A stretch of 64,000 bases of DNA from Piezodorus guildinii. Lineage: Eukaryota > Arthropoda > Insecta > Hemiptera > Pentatomidae. A program made the position numbers and the translations under genes. The DNA is taken from the NCBI GenBank assembly GCA_023052935.1, contig CM041294.1, positions 18,500,635-18,564,634 of the forward strand, read 5' to 3'. Shown here piece after piece: positions 56,617 through 64,000 of the stretch (position 1 is the first letter of the stretch; every line of letters starts with the position of its first letter). Under the pieces are notes generated by a model. The model was not told the DNA's origin, did not search any database, and was given only the letters and a program-made list of their open reading frames with translations.

Positions 56617-57030
56617 TAACGTCACTTTATGTTACTGTTCTTAATCCGACGGTGCAGCCGGAGTCTTTTGCCTATCCAGGTTTACTCCTTAAGATAGGGA
56701 TCTTTTACGAGTTCCACTTTTTAAATCTTTTAAGAGTCACCTGTGGTGCACAAATATAGGGCGATCTGCTGGTTTTGGACTTGCTACCTTAAGCATTGAA
56801 GGCTGTTATGCTAGCCGCTACTCCACAGGTGACCCTCAATGCATTCAACAAGGTGTGTGAATCTGCCGGGTTTGAACCCGTGACCTTGGGCATATTAATC
56901 TTTAACACTTTGCTGAATGCATCCAGGGTCGCCTGTGGGGTAGTGGCTAGCATAGCAGCCTCTTTTAAAGGACTAAATAACCAAGGATTTTTACTCCCTA
57001 AAAGCAAATATAGGGCCATCTGTTGGTTTT
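56617..57030 (-). mobile_element. Composite of rearranged tRNA-derived SINE pieces
   Basis: 56617-56830 is a diverged minus-strand SINE with its head complement (GGTTTTGGACTTGC, CTCCACAGGTGACCC). 56860-56890 is a second B-box complement (GCCGGGTTTGAACCCGTGACC). 56930-56975 is a plus-strand head (GGTCGCCTGTGGGGTAGTGG). Heads face each other, so this is two or more inserted or rearranged copies. Confidence 0.6.
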
Positions 57031-57414
57031 GAACTTGAATGAAAAAATTATGAATTTGACTGAAAGCTATAAACCAAAGCTTTAAGCATCCATTATTGCC
57101 TTTATTGTGAGTAATTCACTCGCCATATATATTTTATCATTTAAATTTAAAACGCTGCAAATCATTACATAATGGTTTATTATTTCAAAATAACTAATTA
57201 GCGTATAACTGTTCATAAAGCTATCTATAGAAAGTTAACTAATATAAAAAATCTGGTGCGCGCATCACACAATTATCAGTTACCTCCGTTGTTAAAATCA
57301 ATTTAAGAATTTTTAAATACATTTGAAGATACAAATAAATTGTAAAAGAATTAATTATTTTGAGTTTTAATAGAAACATGTGTTTTATTAAATAATCTAT
57401 TATATTTTTATCTA

Positions 57415-58302
57415 TTGGGCTGATGCGAAATTAATGCAGGTTTCCTCTATTGCAATATCTTAATTCCAATTGTGTAAACAAAGCTAATCCTAACATTGAT
57501 CATTATTATACCAAAACAAAGCTTATCTAATACCCTCTCTTTCACCATGAATTTGTTTAGTAAAATCGTTTTGTTCAGTGTGTTCAAAGGTCTTGAATCG
57601 AAAATGTCAAAGTGCGATTTTCGTCAAATTTATTTTTACGAATTTAAATTAGGGCGCAGCGCTGCGCAAACGGCTCGTAATATTAATGAAGTGTGGGGTC
57701 AGGGGGCTATTAATGAGTGCACGGTGCAGCGTTGGTTCCAGAAGTTTCAGAAGACAAGGAAGGTCGGGGCCGTCATCTTGCTCTGGACAACGACCAGCTG
57801 AGGTCAAAAGTGGAAGAAGACCCAACCAAAACCACACGAGAAATGGCGGCGGAACTTGGTGTGAACCAATCCACAGTACACCACTTGGAAGCAATTGGTA
57901 AGGTAAAAAAGTTGGCCAAGTGGGTGCCAGTAGTAACGCCAGACCACACGTTGCACAACCAACGCTTCGACGACTGCACGAGTTGGGCTACGAAGTTCTC
58001 CAACATCCGCCTTATTCACCTGACCTCTCTCCTACAGACTTCCACTTTTTCAGGCATCTGGACAACTTTTTGAGGGAGAAAAATTTTCAAAACCAGGACG
58101 ACATTGAAAATTCTTTTCGTGATTTCATTGAGTCCAGGGATTCGGATTTTTTTTCTGGTGGAATAAGAAAGCTTGTTGAACGTTGGCAAAAGTGCATTGA
58201 TTCAGATGGAAATTATTTTGATTAAATATATATGGTTAAAGTAAAGATATGGCGTATTTACAATACCTACTAAAAACCTGCATTAATTTTGCATCAACCC
58301 AA
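57415..58302 (+). mobile_element. Internally deleted mariner-like element
   Basis: Terminal inverted repeats of 27 bases with two mismatches (57415-57441, TTGGGCTGATGCGAAATTAA; 58276-58302, complement). The target TA is duplicated (57413-57414; 58303-58304). At 888 bp it is about 0.4 kb shorter than typical full-length mariners. Confidence 0.95.
57604..58225 (+). pseudogene. Mariner transposase (DD34D type), catalytic core deleted
   Basis: Mariner transposase binds the inverted repeats and performs cut-and-paste at TA. From ATG at 57604 the N-terminal helix-turn-helix region is clear (FRQIYFYEFKLGRSAAQTAR, ECTVQRWFQKF). A short deletion near 57755 shifts frame, then DKEGRGR, LDNDQLRSKVEEDPTKTTRE, ELGVNQSTV and KVKKLAKWVP follow. 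At 57934 the protein jumps directly to NARPHVAQPTLRRLHELGY, so the region with the first catalytic Asp and the Asp just before NARPH are gone. The third, in YSPDLSPTDFHFF, remains. The C-terminus ends RWQKCIDSDGNYFD and a stop. The overall pattern resembles the Hsmar1/cecropia-like mariner group. It cannot transpose by itself but keeps both ends. Confidence 0.93.
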
Positions 58303-59012
58303 TACAACAATCACTTAGTTTTATCGGCTTTTCATCACTCTCCATTATCATTCAAAATTCCGTGAATCAGATAATATTTTTCCTAAAATCTTTAGCTACC
58401 CAACGGTATACTATACATCTATAATAAGTATTCTTGTGTTAAAAAGTACAAAAATTGCATAAAAAAAATATGTTTGCACTTATCTCCTTTAGTTGTTTAT
58501 CGAATTCGCTCAACTTGTATATTTACATGTTAGTTGTCAATGCTACTAAGATAATTTACCTAAATCATTTAAATCTACAAAATTAAAATATCGGCATTTA
58601 AGAACTGTCAGACTATTTCAATCAGAATGAAACCTACATCATATTATATCACATCAAATTTTGCATCGATATATAGAGTTTAATCAAAATCGTTTTTGAG
58701 AAAACCGCAAAAAGGTACAAAATGCATGGTATAAAGTGGCTCTTCTGGTAAGCTGATTTTGATGAAAAAGGTTTTGTAACGTCTCGGACATATATTTTTC
58801 TTTTATATGAAATTTCAGTTTGATAGGACTTTTCGTTTTTGCCCGGGCGTTACCACACACACACACACACACAGACCTTTTTGTGGGACTTGGTTATTTG
58901 GACTCAAGAGACCTAAAATGTATATTTCCGTTGAAAACTGGAATCCGTAAATTCTCACGATCGCAATACTTTCCCTTACTATATATTTCATATATAGATA
59001 AGTGAAAGTAAT

Positions 59013-59458
59013 AATAAATAATTCAAAGGACAATGGCCTAAAATGGTCTATCACCACTGCTAAATTCTAAATGCTATCAGTGCTATTTCTAAACCAATTT
59101 CAATGATTCTTTTTTTCTTTTTGTATGAAATTTAATTCTCTATCGAATAGCACTGACATTATTATTTATTCATTTATTAAATCGGCTTAACGGATTTTCT
59201 TTTATTCGTTATTCAGTTTCTACATTTCTTGAAATGTAAATCTTTACATTTTGAAACGGTCTAATTTTTTTTTGGTCGATAAAAAAGGTTCAATATTGAA
59301 ATAATAAATCAAAATTATTTATATTGGACTACTTTACTATTTACTTTTCTTTTCTTTCGATTTTCATTTAAATAATTCAGATAAAATCTCCTGATTCCAG
59401 AACAACTTACATTTTTTTTCTACCATCAATAATAACCGAGTTATCAGCGATTCATATT
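59013..59458. other. No gene recognised
   Basis: AT-rich spacer between two HINE-like copies. The AATAACCGAGTTATCAGC unit near 59430 belongs to the degenerate repeat noted at 25277. Confidence 0.4.
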
Positions 59459-59606
59459 TTTACTTTCACTTACTATATATAGTAAGGGGAAGTATTGCGA
59501 TCGTGAAAATTTTCGAATTCCAGTTTTCAACGGCAATACACGTTTTAGGGTCCCCTGAGTCCAAATAACCAAGTCCCGCAAAAAGGTCTGTGTGTGTGTG
59601 TGTGTG

Positions 59607-59656
<50 letters not shown>

Positions 59657-60303
59657 TGGTAACTCCCGGGCGGAAACGGTAAGTCCTATGAAACTGAAAT
59701 TTCATATTTAAGACAACTATACGCCCGAGACGTGACAAAACTTTTTTCATCTAAATGAGCCTACCAGAAGAGGCACTTTATTCCATGCATTTTGCACCTT
59801 TTTTCGATTTTCTCAAAAACGGTTCCGACGATTTTGATTAAACTCGCTATAACGATGTAAAATTTAATGGGCTTTAATATCATGTAGGTTTTATTTAGAT
59901 AAAAATGGTCTGACAGGGCTTAAATGCCGATATTTTAAATTGTCTTCCCCTAAAGTACCTTTAATTTTGTAGATTCAATAATAATAACTAGATTATCTTG
60001 TTAACGCTGATGAAAAACTGGTAAATATATAAATTGAATAAATTCGATACCTAACTAAAGGAGAAAACAGAAAAAATATTTTTTTAATGCAATTTTTCGT
60101 TTTTGAACATAAGAGCAGTAATATACATGTATGATATACCGTTGGAAAGCTAAAGATTTTAGAAAAATTATCATCTCATACACAAGCTTTTAAAAGTTAA
60201 TAGAGAGTGATGAAATGAACATAAAACTAACTGATCATTTTAGATAATAATATAATAGATTTTTGAATCAAACACATGTTTCTATAGAAATTTAATTTAA
60301 TTT
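59459..60303 (-). mobile_element. HINE-like element, copy N (reverse, 5' truncated)
   Basis: From TTTACTTTCACTTACTATAT through a GT array of about 65 bases (59588-59652, one GC interruption) to the AAACACATGTTTCTATAG block. The last 150 bases of the family (its 5' end) are missing. At 60304-60321 a second start of the same 3' terminus, TTACTTTCACTTACTATAGG, follows directly. Confidence 0.87.
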
Positions 60304-60434
60304 ATTACTTTCACTTACTATAGGTTGTGGTCTTGATCTCGAAAACCTTTTCGATTTTTTTTTATCTTCAATAATAAGCGAGTTTAGGTAAAATTACATA
60401 TATTATAATTTGTGTTTTTTTTCTATTTATTTAT

Positions 60435-60545
60435 TTTTAGTATTTTACAACTGTATTAAAGAACACAATAATTAAATATGAATAATGAAAAAAAAAAGTC
60501 ATGAAAATGTCTTGAGAAAGAACTACCCAGTGGTAGCACTTCAAT
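60435..60545 (-). mobile_element. Jockey-like LINE 3' UTR scrap
   Basis: TTTACAACTGTATTAAAG and CCCAGTGGTAGCACTTCAAT parallel the 3' UTR at 25660-25755 (TTTACAACTGTATTGATT, CCCATTGGCAGCACTCCAAT). Confidence 0.5.
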
Positions 60546-60650
60546 TTGTGACTTAAATATATAGATTTTTTGTTGTTATCGTTCTTTACTGATTCTAAAA
60601 CTCAATAAATATTCTTTTCTATCTTCTAAAATAACTGAATTATGGGCGTA

Positions 60651-60652
<2 letters not shown>

Positions 60653-60735
<83 letters not shown>
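60653..60735. repeat. (TA)n microsatellite at the 3' end of the Penelope-like element
   Basis: About 83 bases of TA repeat running directly into the terminal repeat of the element. Confidence 0.95.
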
Positions 60736-60738
<3 letters not shown>

Positions 60739-60786
60739 TTTGTGTTGTTCTTAGGTTGCAGTCAATGAATAAACAATTTTATCTAT

Positions 60787-60824
60787 GCGACGTTTCGAGA
60801 ATTTATTGTTCTCATAATCATGCC
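60787..60824 (-). ncRNA. Hammerhead-like motif in the Penelope-like element 3' repeat
   Basis: On the minus strand GGCATGATTATGAGAACAAT continues to TTCTCGAAACGTCGC. Stem II is GAGAA (60813-60809) with TTCTC (60801-60797), then GAAAC and GTC. The CTGATGA core is altered (ATGATTAT), so this copy may be inactive. ACGT could pair between molecules as stem III. Confidence 0.4.
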
Positions 60825-61208
60825 TTAACAGTGGGAAAAAAACAGAACATTAATATTATTGTACAATAATTAATATATGATGTTATTGTTAGAGATATAA
60901 AAAAGAGTACATTGAACAATGAATATTAATACAGTAGGTACATAGATATTTTAAATTAGGATTTACATTAAAGATATTATTATAAAATTACTTACAATTT
61001 TGGACAAAATAGTGTCTTAATTAGGCATGTTAAGCCTACAAGCTTTGAAAGAACACTGAAAAAATAAAAAAGGAATCGTTCAAGTATGGAAGATTTTCCA
61101 GGAATTTATGATGACGTCAGGTGTCTGGGGTATTCTCCCTCCTATTGTTGAGTTGTTTTCGTTTTATTTCGTATTATTATCAAGACGTTTATTTTATTTT
61201 TTTAAATT

Positions 61209-62756
61209 TTAATATGTGTTTATCAAATTCGAGTAACATGCATTTAGGTTTTGGACATCCGATTTTTTATTTATGGCGCGATTTTTATATTTCTCTATGG
61301 TAATCATTTCTTTAAAATTTCGTTTGAAGCTGTTTTTTTCATAATGAATAATTTTCGGTGAGTGAAATTTAAATGAATGTCCCGTTTTTCTGAAATGAGT
61401 AGTGAGGGCAGTTTGGTCAGGTTTATTTGGGTCTTTTTTAATTGAAGTGCAGCTATATTTGTGTTGGTATACTCTCCTTTTTAAATATTGTTCCGATGTT
61501 CCAAAATAAGACTTTCCGCATTTGTCTTCACAAGGTATTTCGTATACTACATTTGATTGAAGGTCTAATTTGTCGGAATCTTTAGTTTTTGTAAATAATT
61601 TTGATAAAGTATTTATATTTTTGTACGTAATGGCAGAATCACTATTATTTCTGTTAATGTTAAGTGCTTTTGCAAGTTTTTCGGAAAGTGTGGGTATGTA
61701 TGGGATAGTGTAATATATTTTGGTGCTGTTCTCATTGTGTTGTTGTTTTTGTGACGTTGGTATCTGTTTTAGTAGTTTACATATGAGTTTGTGTGGATAA
61801 CCATTTTCTAAAAGGAGGTCAACTACTTTATTTTCCGCGATTTTTTGGTATTTTTTTGAGGTTAATTTTCTCGCTCGATCTATTAAATTTTTTGCTGTGT
61901 TGATTTTATACCTATTAGGACATTGACTTTTATAGTGGATGTATCTACCGGAATGAATAGGCTTTTGCCACCACTTGGTTTCTATTTCCCCGTTTTGTTT
62001 GTGAATTAAGAGTATGTCTAAAAATGGTAAACTATTGTTAGTTTCATGTTCAATCGTAAATGTCAGTCTGTGTGAATATTTGTTAAATTCAGTTAATATA
62101 ATATCTTCTTCATTATTTTCTGTGGGTATTGCGGTTATGATGTCATCTACAAATTTAAATAAAAACGGAATATTGAATGGAATTTTGGGAATAACTGTAT
62201 CGAGTAATTCTTCTAAGTAAATGTCTGCAAGAATTGGAGCAATAGGGGATCCCATGGGGCAGCCATACTTTTGAACATAAAAATTATCATTAAATTGGAA
62301 ATATCCTCTATCCGTACAGAGGGTGAGGAGTTTCAAAAATTGGTTTTTGGGGATGGTTGTGTGTGTTTCGATTTTGTTCCACTTCATTTCAATTATTTCT
62401 TTAATTTTCAGAATACAAATATTAGTGAATAGAGAGGAGGCGTCTAATGAAATTAGTTTATAACCTGTGGGCACATGGATTTGGGTAATTTTTCCGTGGA
62501 ATTCAAAAGAATCTTTAACATTATATTTGTTAGTTGACAGATATTTTAAAATATTGGCTAAATATTTGGAAAGTTCGTATGTAGGGGAATTAATAAATGA
62601 TACTATGGGTCTCACTGGGTTTCCCGGTTTGTGATTTTTTATAACTGAATATAATTTAGGGGATGTTGGGGAATTCGTGATGAGTTTCTGATACGTTTTG
62701 ATGTCTATGTATTTAAGTTTTTTTATTGTACTCAAGGCTTTATTGGTGTCTGTCAT
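61209..62756 (-). CDS. Penelope-like element reverse transcriptase and GIY-YIG endonuclease
   Basis: 515 codons. The protein copies element RNA at a nick made by its own endonuclease. RT blocks: NHKPGNPVRPIVSF (41-54), LISLDASSLFTNI (101-113, motif A), YGCPMGSPIAPILADIY (164-180, motif B), FKFVDDIITAIP (200-211, motif C with the two Asp) and NSLPFLDILL (241-250). The closing domain is GIY-YIG: VVYEIPC (403-409), KSYFG (415-419), LKRRVYQH (425-432), TTHFRKTGHSF and the final MITIEKYKNR. Cys residues around the first strand (C409, C413) match the family finger. All key residues are present. The start shown is only the first Met after the frameshift; the true protein begins at 63766 or just inside. 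This is an endonuclease-positive (Penelope/Neptune-type) member; the subfamily is not resolved. Confidence 0.93.
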   Translation of the reverse strand: MTDTNKALSTIKKLKYIDIKTYQKLITNSPTSPKLYSVIKNHKPGNPVRPIVSFINSPTYELSKYLANILKYLSTNKYNVKDSFEFHGKITQIHVPTGYKLISLDASSLFTNICILKIKEIIEMKWNKIETHTTIPKNQFLKLLTLCTDRGYFQFNDNFYVQKYGCPMGSPIAPILADIYLEELLDTVIPKIPFNIPFLFKFVDDIITAIPTENNEEDIILTEFNKYSHRLTFTIEHETNNSLPFLDILLIHKQNGEIETKWWQKPIHSGRYIHYKSQCPNRYKINTAKNLIDRARKLTSKKYQKIAENKVVDLLLENGYPHKLICKLLKQIPTSQKQQHNENSTKIYYTIPYIPTLSEKLAKALNINRNNSDSAITYKNINTLSKLFTKTKDSDKLDLQSNVVYEIPCEDKCGKSYFGTSEQYLKRRVYQHKYSCTSIKKDPNKPDQTALTTHFRKTGHSFKFHSPKIIHYEKNSFKRNFKEMITIEKYKNRAINKKSDVQNLNACYSNLINTY

Positions 62757-63766
62757 TAATTTATAAGTAGGATTTGAACCGATTTTTTTATTGTATCGGT
62801 ATCTGTTAACAGTAAGTTGGTCTTAGTGATATAATCATTTTTATCGATAGCAACTGTTTGGTTTGTTTTGTCCGTTTTTGTGATTATTATGTCCGGATTA
62901 GTTTTTAAAAACTCTTTTGTGGTTTTATATATTTTTTGCGTGTCCGAATTCCTATTATTGAAGTTTCTGTTATTTTTATAATTTGTAATTATGTTTACAC
63001 ATTTACCTCTCATTTCATCTCGTTTGTTTTCTTCTATGTTGTTTTGTATAATATACTCAATATCACTAATAATTGTAGTTATTGGCACATGTTTGGGTTC
63101 ACAATCTATGGAATGTTTGGGGCCAAGAGATAAAAACTGCTTTATTTCAGACGGAAACTCTATATTAGTGAGGTTTACGAACCATTTTTCATTCCCGATA
63201 TTGTTGTGTTTTAATGCTGATATTTTTCTTATTTTATTTATTTGGGTTTCTTTTATTTGGCTAAATTGTTGTTCATATGTTTTATTAATATTATTGAAAA
63301 AACTGTCACTAATTTTACACGGTAAAAGTTTGCAAATTTCTACTTTATGATTGTTGATTTCACTATTTAAAATTCTAACTTTAGATATAGCACTTTTTAT
63401 TTCTAAGTTTAAAATGTTTTTTTTAAATCTATCCATACCTTTTTTGAACTCCATCCTGAATTTATTTTCTATTTTACATGTTTGATTAATTTTATTTAGA
63501 GAATTTTCGATGTGTTTCGGTAGGATGTTTTCTTTTCTGCATCTAAGTAGGAAAATCTGGTTGTTTTTGGCAGCAGCTAGTTTCTTCAGAGTGTTCTGGT
63601 ATAACTTCATAAGTGAAATTACCTGGGTACCATATGTTGATCTAATTTCTTCATAAAATCCCATTTTTTTTCTCCCCCTTTTTCCACTGTTGATTTTTCT
63701 TCTAATAACCTTTTGATAAAAAATTTCTTCTAATAAACCTTTTGATAAATTCTCGAAACGTCGCAT
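62756..63766 (-). CDS. Penelope-like element protein, N-terminal part
   Basis: A 336-codon frame whose ATG (63764-63766) sits inside the terminal inverted repeat. The first 25 residues come from the repeat and from a duplicated 24-base unit (63701-63750). MGFYEEIRSTYG, about 35 residues in, could be the original start. The body is the Lys/Asn-rich N-terminal domain found before the RT in Penelope-like proteins. Near its end, PDIIITKTDKTNQTVAIDKN and DYITKTNLLLTDTD match the start of the RT region (K.DK.....V..DY). The frame then runs into a stop at 62756 because a T run of seven (62783-62789, A run on the coding strand) is out of register. One base more would join it to the next frame (IGSNPTYKL then MTDTNKA). 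The break may be a mutation or a homopolymer sequencing error. Confidence 0.85.
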   Translation of the reverse strand: MRRFENLSKGLLEEIFYQKVIRRKINSGKRGRKKMGFYEEIRSTYGTQVISLMKLYQNTLKKLAAAKNNQIFLLRCRKENILPKHIENSLNKINQTCKIENKFRMEFKKGMDRFKKNILNLEIKSAISKVRILNSEINNHKVEICKLLPCKISDSFFNNINKTYEQQFSQIKETQINKIRKISALKHNNIGNEKWFVNLTNIEFPSEIKQFLSLGPKHSIDCEPKHVPITTIISDIEYIIQNNIEENKRDEMRGKCVNIITNYKNNRNFNNRNSDTQKIYKTTKEFLKTNPDIIITKTDKTNQTVAIDKNDYITKTNLLLTDTDTIKKSVQILLIN

Positions 63767-63845
63767 AGATAAAATTGTTTATTCATTGACTGCAACCTAA
63801 GAACAACACAAACTTAAATTATCAACAGTCGAGAACTGATCAATC

Positions 63846-63855
63846 AATATATATA

Positions 63856-63918
<63 letters not shown>

Positions 63919-63923
63919 ATATT
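63846..63923. repeat. (TA)n microsatellite at the 5' side of the Penelope-like element
   Basis: About 75 bases of TA repeat with two TTA interruptions. Imperfect direct repeats GAGAACTGATCAAT (63829) and GAGTACTGATCCAAT (63977) flank it. Confidence 0.9.
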
Positions 63924-64000
63924 GGTAAAATTTTAAAATATTTTTTTCTCTTTTTTTCTGTTTTATAATTAATAGCGGAGTACTGATCCAATACCTATAT

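Larger units (their letters stand above)
55986..57070. mobile_element. Inverted-repeat element with tandem-repeat arm, host to a MITE and SINE pieces
   Basis: TATAGCTTTTTTCAGTCGAATTC at 55986 is inverted at 57037-57070 (GAATTTGACTGAAAGCTATA). The left arm is a tandem array of about seven 22-23 bp units, TTTTTTCAGTCAAATTCATA, over 55993-56153. The interior holds the MITE at 56228 and SINE-derived DNA at 56617-57030. No coding frame. Confidence 0.55.
57252..59012 (+). mobile_element. HINE-like element, copy M (forward), split by a mariner
   Basis: 5' part 57252-57414 (TCTGGTGCGCGCATCACACA) and 3' part 58303-59012, with CA run at 58853-58872 and a degraded 3' palindrome. The halves join exactly at a TA when the mariner is removed. 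Confidence 0.88.
60736..63815 (-). mobile_element. Penelope-like element (RT plus GIY-YIG), nearly intact, 71-bp inverted terminal repeats
   Basis: Minus-strand retroelement of about 3.1 kb with one protein split by a single frameshift. 60736-60806 and 63745-63815 are identical over 71 bases in inverted orientation. TA arrays lie directly outside the 3' repeat and 30 bases outside the 5' repeat. The terminal repeat contains GAAACGTC, the hammerhead-associated signature of Penelope-like elements. Terminal repeats in inverted orientation are known for Penelope. Identity of the repeats and the nearly open frame indicate recent activity. Confidence 0.93.

Noticed and set aside
56789..57032. Overlapping 76-78 codon frames on both strands
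   Set aside because: They lie entirely in rearranged SINE sequence.
62756..62800. Programmed frameshift joining the two Penelope-like frames
   Set aside because: Members of this family normally encode one continuous protein. A plain A-run indel or sequencing error is simpler, and no pseudoknot was apparent.
60736..63815. Retrovirus or LTR retrotransposon
   Set aside because: No gag, protease or integrase. The RT motifs and GIY-YIG domain are those of Penelope-like elements, and the terminal repeats are inverted.

Overview
The window is AT-rich, eukaryotic and dominated by transposons. The repeat types suggest an arthropod, probably an insect: non-LTR retrotransposons of several clades, a Penelope-like element, Tc1/mariner elements, tRNA-derived SINEs, and a short element resembling Helentron-associated HINE/DINE repeats. 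Almost no host coding sequence is visible. The one convincing host gene is an uninterrupted reading frame for transcription elongation factor Spt4 (45909-46259, minus). A CpG-containing promoter-like segment lies about 650 bp upstream of it (46865-47030).

Layout, left to right. 181-5600: almost full-length I-group LINE (zinc-knuckle ORF1; endonuclease, reverse transcriptase and RNase H in ORF2), broken by one stop and about four frameshifts. 5.6-11.6 kb: AT-rich DNA with a hammerhead-like motif, SINEs, a foldback element and TA arrays. 11.6-25.3 kb: five HINE-like copies, one split by a LINE, plus LINE remnants, a deleted LINE (endonuclease joined to its own 3' end) and a 1.3-kb inverted-repeat transposon. 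25.3-41.8 kb: Jockey-like and CR1/L2-like LINE tails, old Tc1-like copies, a perfect 23-bp hairpin and a 1.1-kb element with long terminal inverted repeats. 41.8-47.1 kb: SINEs, one HINE-like copy and Spt4. 47.4-51.7 kb: a Tc1-like relic invaded by two 5'-truncated LINEs with clear target-site duplications. 51.9-57.1 kb: tandem repeats, a decayed LINE, HINE fragments and an inverted-repeat element holding a MITE and SINE pieces. 57.2-60.3 kb: a HINE-like copy split by an internally deleted mariner, then another HINE-like copy. 60.7-63.8 kb: a nearly intact Penelope-like element on the minus strand (RT plus GIY-YIG endonuclease), bounded by identical 71-bp inverted repeats and TA arrays.

The nesting gives a relative age order: Tc1-like copies are oldest, then HINE-like elements, then mariner, the CR1/L2-like LINE and the truncated LINEs. 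The SINEs with clean duplications and the Penelope-like element look youngest. Two paralogous Tc1-like copies, one with and one without a HINE-like insertion, give an empty-site comparison that defines the HINE ends. All family assignments come from motifs read by eye. No database search was possible.
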